From NCBI RefSeq assembly GCF_005796225.1, contig NZ_VAHO01000002.1, positions 310,001 through 374,000 on the forward strand: a stretch of 64,000 bases of DNA, in the 5' to 3' direction. A program made the position numbers and the translations under genes. Every line of letters starts with the position of its first letter. Within the stretch, counting starts at the first letter, position 1. The notes beneath the pieces are model-generated. The model ran no database searches and had not been told where the DNA came from. It worked only from the letters and a program-made list of their open reading frames with translations. Of this stretch, positions 44,788 through 52,703 are shown one piece after another. The DNA comes from Pseudarthrobacter sp. NamE5. GTDB lineage: Bacteria; Actinomycetota; Actinomycetes; Actinomycetales; Micrococcaceae.

Positions 44788-45470
44788 GGGACGAGCCTGA
44801 CGTTTTCGCCCCGGAGGTTGGCACGGAAACCGTCGTCCTGGACCGTGACTGCCTGCAGCACGAGGCCCTCAGGCAAACCATCAATGTCATGTTCGATGGT
44901 TACGAAGCTGCGGACGAGGGCGGCATTGGTCTCGGAGAGGAAGCCTGGCCCACCGATATCGATTGAGCGCGGCTCGAGAACCAGCCTGCCGTCCTCGACC
45001 TCGACGGTACCGGTGGCGGTGACCGGAAGCTTGCGCCCCAGCGCCTCGACGGTGCGGAGCACCGTGGCCTGACCGCCGTCGGCAGCGCGGACCACGGCCC
45101 CGTCACCCAGCTCACTGGCAACAACGTCGAAGGGCACTGTCGCGTCCACGGTGAGCCGCGCGGCCAGCAGCCCGTCCGGGCCGGCGACCACGTCCTGCCC
45201 AACGGCCCGGACGTCACGGAGTGTCGAGCCTTCGGCAACTACGGTGCCGGCGTCGAGCCCAAGGTCGGCGAGCCAAACCGCGTCCCGGGGCAGGTCGGCG
45301 GGAGGCTGTGTCCCCGGCGGGGGCTCTGCTCCCGCCGTCGGCGCTGGCCTTGCCTCTCCCCCGCTGGCGGGGTCGCTTAGCACCCACCAGAGGATGACAA
45401 CCGAGATCACCAGAACGAGGACCATTGCACCGGCGCCGATCAACCAGTCCTTCGCACGCGTCCACTTCAC
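44784..45470 (-). CDS. DUF2993 (LmeA-like) membrane-anchored protein
   Basis: 228 residues. A membrane anchor at residues 8-30 precedes a short Pro-rich stretch and a beta-rich DUF2993 domain (LLAARLTVDATVPFDVV, VVRAADGGQATV, DIDGLPEGLVLQAV). Mycobacterial LmeA binds phosphoinositides and supports lipomannan maturation (family knowledge); a lipid-binding tube domain is likely here. GTG 45470 is chosen. CAGACT six bases upstream hints at a leaderless transcript. Coupled to the GT2 gene. Confidence 0.78.
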   Translation of the reverse strand: MKWTRAKDWLIGAGAMVLVLVISVVILWWVLSDPASGGEARPAPTAGAEPPPGTQPPADLPRDAVWLADLGLDAGTVVAEGSTLRDVRAVGQDVVAGPDGLLAARLTVDATVPFDVVASELGDGAVVRAADGGQATVLRTVEALGRKLPVTATGTVEVEDGRLVLEPRSIDIGGPGFLSETNAALVRSFVTIEHDIDGLPEGLVLQAVTVQDDGFRANLRGENVRLVP

Positions 45471-45645
45471 TAAGACAGTCTGAACGCTCCCGGCGGAGGA
45501 CGCTAACCAAGGAGCCCGTGCTTCGCTACAAGACAGCCCCGTTGTTGAGGCGGGGCCTTGCATCGCAGCGGGGAATGCCCTGGGCCCAAAAGGCCAGTAT
45601 CAGTCCTGCGGCAGCGGCTCCGCCCGCATGTGTGAGCGGTGAAGA

Positions 45646-45931
45646 CTACGGTCCTTTCGGGGCGGGCAGCATAAGCGCCAGGACGACGGCGGCGACGGAC
45701 AGCAGAACTTCCACGCCCGCCTGGGCACCGTGGGCATGAAAGTCAGGGTACGTGAGGCCAATGGGTATCAGCGGAAGCAGGAAAATCGCGAAACTGAGTA
45801 CGAAAAGGATGCCAATGACCCCGTTGAGCATAAAGATCGCCAGGCCCAGGACCAGCAGTGCCAGAAACAGACATGACCATGAGGGACACCGCTGCGAGCG
45901 TCCACGGACGGCGGCGATCAGTGGGGGACAC
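45646..45931 (-). pseudogene. Small membrane-protein gene with apparent 1-base frameshift
   Basis: From GTG 45931 the frame reads SPTDRRRPWTLAAVSLMVMS and then loses hydrophobic character. One base over, the sequence continues FLALLVLGLAIFMLNGVIGI, two more helices and APKGP before a TAG at 45646. Joined, this gives a coherent protein of about 95 residues with three membrane helices. The break is near 45863-45871, at the AAA run on the plus strand. The second frame has no usable start. I do not recognise the family. Pseudogene or sequencing error. Confidence 0.6.
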
Positions 45932-45972
45932 AGCCCAAACCTACTCTCGTAGTGAGCCTCAACACCGAGTGG

Positions 45973-45978
45973 TAGCTT
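45973..45978 (+). promoter_or_regulatory. -10 element, leaderless start of VOC gene
   Basis: TAGCTT, six bases, then ATG 45985. The start has no Shine-Dalgarno. Confidence 0.5.
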
Positions 45979-45984
45979 CAACGC

Positions 45985-46422
45985 ATGGCCATCAAATTCG
46001 AGAACGTTGGCATCGCCGTTCGGGACCTTGAAGCAACCATTGCCTTCTTCACCGATCTCGGTCTTACGTTGGTGGGTCGTGACACAGTCAGCGGGGAGTG
46101 GACAGACACCGCCGTAGGACTGGATGGCAACCACGCAAAGATTGCCGTGCTCAAGACCCCGGACGGTCAGGGCCGGCTTGAGCTCTTCGAATACATCCAC
46201 CCCATGGCGATTGACTCAGGTCCAACCCGTCCGAATGAAATCGGCATGCACCGCGTGGCCTTCTCGGTGGACGACATCGACCAGGCCCTAGAAATAGCTG
46301 CGAAGCACGGCTGCCATCCGCTGCGAGGCGTCGCGACCTACAGCGACCTCTACAAACTCACCTACCTTCGCGGTCCCAGCGGAATAGTCGTGATGCTCGC
46401 CCAAAAACTCAAGGAAGACTGA
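45985..46422 (+). CDS. VOC (glyoxalase/bleomycin-resistance fold) protein
   Basis: 145 residues, one paired beta-alpha-beta-beta-beta VOC module. Metal-ligand candidates are His/Glu in MHRVAFSVDDID and the Glu in LELFEYIHP. Members include lactoylglutathione lyase, dioxygenases and resistance proteins; the reaction here cannot be assigned. Cytosolic, monocistronic, with a leaderless promoter. Confidence 0.82.
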   Translation: MAIKFENVGIAVRDLEATIAFFTDLGLTLVGRDTVSGEWTDTAVGLDGNHAKIAVLKTPDGQGRLELFEYIHPMAIDSGPTRPNEIGMHRVAFSVDDIDQALEIAAKHGCHPLRGVATYSDLYKLTYLRGPSGIVVMLAQKLKED

Positions 46423-46534
46423 CGCCGGTCTTTATCCAGGGCAGGTGCTTCGGGGGTGGCTGGCATCAGTTCCGGCTATGCGCCAATGGCGTATGCGCCG
46501 TTCAGTTCGTTTCCCAGGGGTTCGATGTTTACGG

Positions 46535-46578
46535 CAGGGGGTACCTGGGACGGGACACTATTGCGAGAGGTCCCCCTG
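46535..46578. repeat. Imperfect hairpin between VOC gene and bioY
   Basis: CAGGGGGTACCT (46535-46546) pairs with AGGTCCCCCTG (46568-46578) with one bulged T and a 21-base loop. It may end the VOC transcript or structure the bioY leader. The rest of the 46423-46708 gap holds a direct repeat of TATGCGCC near 46480-46500 and no gene that I can support. Confidence 0.45.
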
Positions 46579-46708
46579 ATCCAGATTGTATCCAGCCCTC
46601 AGCAACCGGGGCCCGCGTTAGTAGGCCCCCTACAAAATGGGCCGGTTTCCACGGCGGTACCGTCGGAACTACCCTAGATTCCGCTTGTACACACTCGACA
46701 GGACCGCC

Positions 46709-47356
46709 ATGAGCAAAACAGACGCCGCCGTCACACCAACAACGCAAACCGGCCGCCGCCGCTGGAACGCCACCGATCTTGGCCTCATCGCCGTCTTCGC
46801 CGCCCTGGTGGCCGGCGCAGCACTGGTACCCGGACTCGCCGTCAACGGCTTCGGCGTCCCCATCACCTTCCAAACCCTGGCCGTCATGCTCACCGGCCTG
46901 GTTCTGGGCCCGGGCAGGGGCTTCGCCGCCGTCGGCCTCTACGTCCTGCTGGGTCTCGCCGGCCTTCCCATCTTCAGCCAGGGCCGCAGCGGCCTCGGCA
47001 TCCTGGCAGGCCCCTCTGCCGGCTACATCATCGCCTTCCCCATCGCCGCAGGCATTGTCGGATGGCTCGCCACCGTAGTGATCCGCCGGACCACCAAAGC
47101 ACGTGCCCTTTGGTTCTTCCTCTCGGCCATGGTCACCAGCATTGTGGTGGTGCACTCGCTGGGTGTGGCCGGCATCGCCCTCAACACCAAGGCCACCCTT
47201 GGCCAGGCCTTCCTGAGCGACCTTGTCTTCTACCCCGGTGACATCGTCAAGAACGTCCTCGCTGCCCTCATCGCCGTGGCCCTCCACCGAGCCTTCCCGG
47301 ACATCCTGGTGCGCCGCGTCCGCCGCAGCACCCCCCAGCCCGCCGCCCAAGCCTAG
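46709..47356 (+). CDS. bioY: Biotin transporter S component
   Basis: 215 residues, six membrane helices. Biotin-ECF S-component signatures are GVPITFQTLAVMLTGLVLGP, GLAGLPIF and SAGYIIAFPIAA. It binds biotin and delivers it to the ECF module encoded next. ATG 46709 has an AGGA-type site seven bases upstream; TACCCT (46670-46675) and TAGATT (46675-46680) are possible -10 boxes. bioM begins eleven bases after its stop. Confidence 0.93.
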   Translation: MSKTDAAVTPTTQTGRRRWNATDLGLIAVFAALVAGAALVPGLAVNGFGVPITFQTLAVMLTGLVLGPGRGFAAVGLYVLLGLAGLPIFSQGRSGLGILAGPSAGYIIAFPIAAGIVGWLATVVIRRTTKARALWFFLSAMVTSIVVVHSLGVAGIALNTKATLGQAFLSDLVFYPGDIVKNVLAALIAVALHRAFPDILVRRVRRSTPQPAAQA

Positions 47357-47367
47357 GGCACCCAGCC

Positions 47368-48093
47368 ATGCCCGCCGTGACCTTTGACCACGTAACAGTC
47401 GCCGTCGAAACGGACCACTCCCCCGAGCCCAAGGTCCTCCTGGACCGCATCCGCCTGGAGTTGTCCGAGCAGCGGATTGGCGTCATCGGTGCCAATGGCT
47501 CCGGAAAGTCCACACTGCTGCGCCTGGTCAACGGGCTGGTCCAGCCCACCGCAGGCAGGGTTATGGTCGAAGGCGAGGACACAGTGCGTGCCGTGCGGAA
47601 GATCCGGCGCATTGTCGGCTTTGTCTTCACCGATCCCCTGTCCCAGCTGGTCATGCCCACCGGGCGGGAGGACGTGGAGCTGTCCCTGCGACGCACCGTC
47701 AGGAACGGCGCGGAGCGGCGCAGGCAGGCAGAAGCAGCATTGGACCGGCTGGGGCTGCTGCACCTGGCGGACCAGAGCATCTACGAACTGTCCGGCGGTG
47801 AGCGGCAACTGATGGCCCTCGCAGCGGTACTTGCAGTGGATCCGAATGTACTGGTGCTGGATGAACCGTCCACCCTTTTGGACCTCCGCAACCGCGAACT
47901 CCTGCGCGCAACACTCGCCGGGCTGGAGCAGCAGGTCATCATGTCCACCCACGACCTGGAGTTGGCCCTGGACATGGACCGGGTGCTGGTCATCGAACAG
48001 GGGCAGGTGGCCTTTGACGGCGACCCTGCCGACGCCGTGGCAGCCTACCGTTCCCTGTGCCTGGAGGGCGCACAGACCAGGCCGCCGCGATGA
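47368..48093 (+). CDS. bioM: Biotin ECF transporter ATPase
   Basis: 241 residues. Walker A GANGSGKSTLL, the ECF-specific Q-loop region VFTDPLSQLVMPTGREDVEL, signature LSGGERQLMALA, Walker B VLVLDEPSTLLD and switch His in STHDLEL. It powers BioY with BioN. The stop overlaps the bioN ATG (ATGA). Confidence 0.93.
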   Translation: MPAVTFDHVTVAVETDHSPEPKVLLDRIRLELSEQRIGVIGANGSGKSTLLRLVNGLVQPTAGRVMVEGEDTVRAVRKIRRIVGFVFTDPLSQLVMPTGREDVELSLRRTVRNGAERRRQAEAALDRLGLLHLADQSIYELSGGERQLMALAAVLAVDPNVLVLDEPSTLLDLRNRELLRATLAGLEQQVIMSTHDLELALDMDRVLVIEQGQVAFDGDPADAVAAYRSLCLEGAQTRPPR

Positions 48094-48710
48094 GGGGCCA
48101 CGGCTTCCTGCTCGCCAACTATGTCCCCGGAAAGTCGATCATCCACCGGGCACCGCTGGCCCTGAAATTCCTGTTGGTCTTTGGCTGCGGCCTCGCCTCA
48201 TTCATCATCGTGGACTGGCGTATCTCGGCAGCGGTGCTGGCGATCCTCAGCGGCCTTTTCCTCCTCAGCGGCGCAGGCCTGAAGCTGTGGGGCGCCATCC
48301 GGCCGCTGGCGGCCGTCCTGCTGGTCATCGGACTTTTCCAGTGGTGGATGCTGGGCGCACCAACGGCGGCCAGGATTGTCCTGAACATCCTCGTCTGCGT
48401 GGTGGCCGCATCGCTGCTGACCGCCACCACCCCCGTGCAGCGGCTCCTCGACGGCGTGGTCAGGGCCGCCGCGCCTTTCAAGAGATTCGGCGCCGACCCG
48501 GAGCGCTTCGCCCTGACCATCGGCATCATGCTGCGCAGCATCCCCTACATCGCCGGAACCTTCGCCGACGTTCGGGACTCCGCCAGGGCACGGGGCCTGG
48601 AACGCAACCCCCGCGCGTTGGTCCTGCCGGTGTTCATCACCTCGGTGGCCTTCGCCCGCCAGACGGGCGAGGCACTCGCCGCCCGCGGGCTCGGCGAAGC
48701 GGAAGACTGA
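48090..48710 (+). CDS. bioN: Biotin ECF transporter T component
   Basis: 206 residues, about five membrane helices. The C-terminal coupling motifs are SARARGLERNPR and AARGLGEAED, the A-R-G type signatures that contact the ATPase. Start 48090 overlaps bioM. It ends six bases before the convergent thiolase stop, with no terminator visible between them. Confidence 0.92.
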   Translation: MRGHGFLLANYVPGKSIIHRAPLALKFLLVFGCGLASFIIVDWRISAAVLAILSGLFLLSGAGLKLWGAIRPLAAVLLVIGLFQWWMLGAPTAARIVLNILVCVVAASLLTATTPVQRLLDGVVRAAAPFKRFGADPERFALTIGIMLRSIPYIAGTFADVRDSARARGLERNPRALVLPVFITSVAFARQTGEALAARGLGEAED

Positions 48711-48715
48711 ACGGG

Positions 48716-49894
48716 CTACAACCGCCGGTATTCCACCAGCGCCGCCGTCCCCATGCCGCCGGCGCTGCTGATCATCGCCAGCGCCAGGCTTCCCGGAGTC
48801 CCGGCCCGGCGCGCCTGGGCCAGCAGGCGGGTCACCAGGACCGCCCCGGATGCTCCATAGGCGTGGCCCAAAGCCAGCGCCCCGCCGTCGAGGTTCACCC
48901 GCTCCACATCAATATCCAGCCCGTCAAGGCACGCAAGCGTCTGCGACGCGAAAGCCTCGTTGAATTCCACCAGGTCCAGCGCCTCGGCCGGTACCTCCGC
49001 TGCGGCAAGGGCGTCCCGCGCCGCGGCGGCCGCACCGACTCCCAGCACCTCCGGCTCGACTCCCGCCGTCCCGGCGCCCCGCACCAGCAAGCCGTCAGCC
49101 GCACCGATATCCAGCGCGCGCTGCAGGGAAGTGATGACGACGGCGGAGGCCGCGTCCGCGTCGAAGCAGGAGTTGCCCGCGGTGACAGTTCCCCCGGACA
49201 CGAAGGCGGGCGGAAACCGCGCCATGACTGCGGTGTTGAGGCCACGGCGCGGGCCGTCATCCGCGGCAATAGTCCCCGTGCCCGTGTCCAGCGGAACCAG
49301 TTCGTCGTCGAAACGGCCCGCTGTGGCGGCGGCCAGGGCCAGGCGGTGGCTGCGCAGGGCAAAGGCATCCTGCCTGTCCCTGCTGATCCCGAACTTCTGC
49401 GCAACGGTCTCCGCAGCGGTGCCCATGTCCGGGTCGCCGAAGCTGTGCGGCACAAACTGGGCTCGCCGGTAGAACTCCGGCCCGCCGTCGTCATTGCGGT
49501 GGGCACGCAGAGGCGCGGTGCTGGTGCTCTCCACTCCCCCGGCCAGATACAGCGGGTTTCCGCCCGCGGCAACCAGCCGGGAGGCGAGGACGATGGCGTC
49601 AAGGCCGGAGCCGCACTGGCGGTCCACAGTGACCCCGGGAACGGTCACCGGCAGGCCAGCCTCCAGCAACGCAAGCCGCGCAACGTTACCGCCTCCGCCC
49701 ACGGCGTTGCCTATCACCACATCGCTGACAGCACCCGGTTCAACACCGGCCCCGGCAACCAGCTCCCGGAGCACCGGCGCCAGCAGTTCATGCGCCCGAA
49801 GGCTTCGTAAAACGCCGTTGGTGCGGCAGACAGGAGTGCGCCGCGCGGCGATGATCACGGGCTGCCGGTCGGCCGGGAGGAGCTCAGGCGTCAA
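48716..49894 (-). CDS. Thiolase-family protein with altered second catalytic Cys
   Basis: 392 residues from TTG 49894. The nucleophile Cys94 lies in DRQCGSGLDA, and NEAFA and GHAYGASG are present (Tyr for the usual Pro in the GHP motif). The C-terminal CxGGGxG motif reads SSAGGMG, so the second catalytic Cys is Ser376. Thiolysis or Claisen activity may be changed or lost. It overlaps the upstream acyl-CoA ligase gene by eleven bases and is coupled to it. GAAGGG lies nine bases before the TTG. The role is unknown. Confidence 0.82.
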   Translation of the reverse strand: MTPELLPADRQPVIIAARRTPVCRTNGVLRSLRAHELLAPVLRELVAGAGVEPGAVSDVVIGNAVGGGGNVARLALLEAGLPVTVPGVTVDRQCGSGLDAIVLASRLVAAGGNPLYLAGGVESTSTAPLRAHRNDDGGPEFYRRAQFVPHSFGDPDMGTAAETVAQKFGISRDRQDAFALRSHRLALAAATAGRFDDELVPLDTGTGTIAADDGPRRGLNTAVMARFPPAFVSGGTVTAGNSCFDADAASAVVITSLQRALDIGAADGLLVRGAGTAGVEPEVLGVGAAAAARDALAAAEVPAEALDLVEFNEAFASQTLACLDGLDIDVERVNLDGGALALGHAYGASGAVLVTRLLAQARRAGTPGSLALAMISSAGGMGTAALVEYRRL

Positions 49895-51290
49895 GGGCGC
49901 GTACCCTTCGGTCCCGGGAACCAATCCACTCCAGCAGCAGGTTCCGGCTGACTTTGCCGCGCTCCGTGACGGGAAGCTCCGACAGCAGGTAATACTGAAG
50001 CGGCCGCTTGTCCCGGGGAAGGATGTCCTCAAGTCCGGCCCGTAGCTGGGTTGCTGTCAGTGCCCCGTGCGAGGGAAGCACGCCGGCCACCACCCGCTGG
50101 CCCCGCAGGTCATCCGGCATTCCGGCGGCAACGGCGGCGGACACGCCGGGCACCGCTGCAAGGGCCAGTTCCACCTCGTGGGGATAGACGTTCTTGCCGG
50201 ACGTCAGGATCATGTCCGAGCGGCGGCCCAGAATGTGCAACTCCCCCTCCGCGAGGTACCCCTGGTCCCCCACGGTGTACCAGCCGTCGAAGGACTTCAG
50301 CGCCTGGCCGTCGTCACCCCAGAGGTAGCCGTTGCTGACCATGGCGCTGCGGACGCAGATGTTTCCCGCGTCGCCGTCCGGCAGGGGCAGGCCCGAGTCG
50401 TCAAGGATCCGCACCTCCACACCGGGAAAGGCCCGCCCGATCCCCGTTCCGCCAAGAACTGCCGGCTGCCGCGCCGGCAGGCCCGCCCCGGATACGAAGC
50501 TGAGCTCGGACGCGCCGTAGTACTCGAAGATGGTGGCATTGGGGGCCCAGCGGCGGGCAGCTTCGAGGGTGCGCACGTCCAGTTTTGAGCCGGCACAGAT
50601 GATGCTGCGGACTCCTGAAGCGTCCACGCAGCCGGCCAGTCCGCGCTCGCTGAGCATCCTCAGCATGGTTGGCACCAGCACCAGCCGGGTCACGCGGTCG
50701 TGAGTGATGGCGGCATGGCTGTCGCCGACGTCGAAGTTCTCAAGGGTCTGGAACTCGGAGCCGGCGTAAAGGCATTCCGCCAAAGCGTAAAGGTTGAGGC
50801 TGGCAGCCAAGGGTCCCGGCGCCAGCGTCACGTCATCCTGGTGAAGCCCGAAGAACTCGATGGAGGCCTCGAACGACTCCTGCCAAGAACGACGGGACCG
50901 GGTAAAGGCCTTCGGGACGGAGGTGGTGCCGGAGGTAAGTCCGACCAGGAAGGCCGCCTCCGGTGCGCCGTCGGCAAGCCCATCATCCGGGGACACCGCC
51001 GCCGGCTGCGCAGAGGCGTCAACCCGCCGCCCGATGTCCTCCTGCAGCTGGATTGGCCACGCCGGGTCAAGGACGGCGCATTGCCGGCCTCCCGCCACCG
51101 CAGCTGCAAACCGTGCTGCGAACTCCACAGAATTGGCCTCGCAGAGTGACGATACCGATTTCGTATGGGGTACCAGCGCCGCAGCGGAGTCCCGGAGGTC
51201 GGCCCAGGACAGCCGGCGGCCGGCCACCACGACGGCGGTGTCGTGCGGCCGTTCGTCGGCCCAGCGCTGGATACGGTTGAGGAAAGGCAT
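49884..51290 (-). CDS. AMP-forming acyl-CoA synthetase (class I adenylate-forming)
   Basis: 468 residues. The phosphate loop is GLTSGTTSVPKAF, the A5 motif YYGASELSF, then YTVGDQGYL and the catalytic Lys in TERGKVSRNLL. At under 500 residues it is near MenE/short acid-ligase size. The acid substrate is unknown. ATG 51290 is chosen: TAAAGT lies exactly seven bases upstream and there is no Shine-Dalgarno. It forms a two-gene unit with the altered thiolase, converging on bioYMN. Confidence 0.85.
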   Translation of the reverse strand: MPFLNRIQRWADERPHDTAVVVAGRRLSWADLRDSAAALVPHTKSVSSLCEANSVEFAARFAAAVAGGRQCAVLDPAWPIQLQEDIGRRVDASAQPAAVSPDDGLADGAPEAAFLVGLTSGTTSVPKAFTRSRRSWQESFEASIEFFGLHQDDVTLAPGPLAASLNLYALAECLYAGSEFQTLENFDVGDSHAAITHDRVTRLVLVPTMLRMLSERGLAGCVDASGVRSIICAGSKLDVRTLEAARRWAPNATIFEYYGASELSFVSGAGLPARQPAVLGGTGIGRAFPGVEVRILDDSGLPLPDGDAGNICVRSAMVSNGYLWGDDGQALKSFDGWYTVGDQGYLAEGELHILGRRSDMILTSGKNVYPHEVELALAAVPGVSAAVAAGMPDDLRGQRVVAGVLPSHGALTATQLRAGLEDILPRDKRPLQYYLLSELPVTERGKVSRNLLLEWIGSRDRRVRALDA

Positions 51291-51297
51291 CGGATCA

Positions 51298-51303
51298 ACT
51301 TTA
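51298..51303 (-). promoter_or_regulatory. -10 element, leaderless start of the acyl-CoA synthetase
   Basis: On the minus strand TAAAGT is followed by seven bases and ATG 51290. It faces the divergent -10 at 51338-51343. Confidence 0.5.
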
Positions 51304-51337
51304 CCGGCCGGCACGGGTTGAGCCGCGGGGCCGCGGG

Positions 51338-51343
51338 TAATGT
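51338..51343 (+). promoter_or_regulatory. -10 element, leaderless start of the metallopeptidase
   Basis: TAATGT, six bases, then ATG 51350. With the divergent -10 at 51298-51303 this makes a compact pair of leaderless promoters. Confidence 0.5.
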
Positions 51344-51349
51344 GACCCT

Positions 51350-52228
51350 ATGAGTTTCAATGACAACGTGCAGCTGGACCCATCGCAGGTCCAGGACAGA
51401 CGCGGCATGGGCCGCGGAGCGAAGGTAGGCGGCGGCATCGGCGGCGGGCTCATCCTGCTCATCGCCACGCTCCTGGGCGTAAACCCGCAACTGCTGGAAG
51501 GGCTGGCCGGCGCCGGGCAGCCACCGCAGGGCCAGGGTACGGCGCCCGCCTGCGAAACCGGAGCCGACGCCGATGCACGAGTCGACTGCAGGATCACCGG
51601 AACGGTGAACAGCCTCAACGCCTTCTGGCCGGCCTATCTGCAGCAGTACAACGTCCGGTACCCGCAGCCGGAAACCGTCATTTTCGATCAGGCTGTCAGC
51701 ACCGGCTGCGGCACTGCGTCGAGCGCGGTCGGCCCCTTCTATTGCCCGGCCGACACCACCGCCTACTTCGACCCCGGATTCTTCACCGAACTTGTCAACC
51801 GCTTCGGCTCCTCCGGCGGTCCCTTGGCGCAGGAATATGTGGTGGCCCACGAGTTCGGGCACCACATCCAGAACGTGCTGGGCAATCTGGACCAGGCGCA
51901 GCAGGACCCGCAGGGCCCTGAGTCCGGCGCTGTGCGGGTTGAACTGCAGGCCGACTGCTACGCCGGGCTGTGGGCAAAACACGCTTCAACGCAGCCCGGG
52001 CCCGACGGCCAGCCGTTCCTGGAGGCCCTCACCCAGCAGGACCTCAATGACGCACTGTCCGCCGCGTCCGCCGTAGGCGATGACCGGATCCAGGAGGCAG
52101 CCACCGGACGGGTGAGCCCGGAAGCGTGGACCCACGGCTCGAGCGAGCAGCGCCAGCGGTGGTTCTACACCGGGTACGAGACCGGCGACATCAACCAGTG
52201 CGACACGTTCAGCGCGCCAGCCCTGTAG
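51350..52228 (+). CDS. Neutral zinc metallopeptidase, YpfJ family
   Basis: 292 residues. The N-terminal NVQLDPSQVQDRRG segment is the YpfJ signature, followed by one membrane helix (residues 25-48, very Gly-rich). The catalytic domain carries HEFGHHIQN near residue 167 and the third ligand Glu in VELQADCYAG. Four or more Cys suggest disulfides in an exported domain. The protease target is unknown. Followed by a strong terminator. Confidence 0.9.
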   Translation: MSFNDNVQLDPSQVQDRRGMGRGAKVGGGIGGGLILLIATLLGVNPQLLEGLAGAGQPPQGQGTAPACETGADADARVDCRITGTVNSLNAFWPAYLQQYNVRYPQPETVIFDQAVSTGCGTASSAVGPFYCPADTTAYFDPGFFTELVNRFGSSGGPLAQEYVVAHEFGHHIQNVLGNLDQAQQDPQGPESGAVRVELQADCYAGLWAKHASTQPGPDGQPFLEALTQQDLNDALSAASAVGDDRIQEAATGRVSPEAWTHGSSEQRQRWFYTGYETGDINQCDTFSAPAL

Positions 52229-52298
52229 CGCTCGATGGCTGGGCCCACTCCGGCAGGGTTCCCTGGCCGAGCTAAGCGAGGTCGGGGAGCCGGTGGGG

Positions 52299-52348
52299 AC
52301 GACGACGGCCGGTTGCCTTCCGCGGGGAAGGCAACCGGCCGTCGTCGT
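52299..52348 (+). terminator. Strong rho-independent terminator
   Basis: A 23 bp perfect stem (52299-52321 with 52326-52348) closes on a GCGG loop and is followed on the plus strand by TAATTTTTT. It ends the metallopeptidase transcript and probably also stops the converging suf transcript. Its ACGACGACGGC outer part and CGGGGAAG inner part resemble the hairpin at 10821-10874. Confidence 0.93.
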
Positions 52349-52355
52349 AATTTTT

Positions 52356-52688
52356 TCAGATGTTGAAGCCGAGGGCCCGCATCTGGTCCTTGCCGTCGTC
52401 GGTGATCCGTTCCGGACCCCATGGCGGCATCCAGACCCAGTTGAGGCGCCAGTCATCCACCACGCCGTCCAGGGCCTGGCCCACCTGCTCCTCGAGGACA
52501 TCGGTGAGCGGGCACGCGGCGGTGGTCAGGGTCATGTCGATCAGCAGCGCGCCGTCGTCGTCGGAGTACTTCAGGCCATAGAGCAGGCCGAGGTCCACCA
52601 CGTTGACGCCGAGCTCGGGGTCGATCACGTCCTTGAGCGCCTCTTCGACGTCCTCAAGGCTCGTGCGGGACGCGTTGATTTCGGTCAT
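52356..52688 (-). CDS. sufT: MIP18/DUF59-type metal-sulfur cluster assembly factor (SufT-like)
   Basis: 110 residues. DUF59 signatures are VIDPELGVNVVDLGL and TLTTAACPLTDVL with the conserved Cys. Members help mature Fe-S proteins. It is the last gene of the suf operon, starting 15 bases after sufC. The symbol follows common usage for this operon position; direct equivalence to characterised SufT is inferred. Confidence 0.88.
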   Translation of the reverse strand: MTEINASRTSLEDVEEALKDVIDPELGVNVVDLGLLYGLKYSDDDGALLIDMTLTTAACPLTDVLEEQVGQALDGVVDDWRLNWVWMPPWGPERITDDGKDQMRALGFNI

Positions 52689-52703
52689 GGCTAGTGTCCT
52701 TTG

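Noticed and set aside
46456..46677. 73-codon frame ahead of bioY
   Set aside because: No ribosome site, no motif, and it overlaps the likely bioY promoter and a hairpin.
47831..49810. 659-codon plus-strand frame across bioM, bioN and the thiolase
   Set aside because: A shadow frame: bioM and bioN carry clear ABC/ECF motifs in other frames and the product here is low-complexity.
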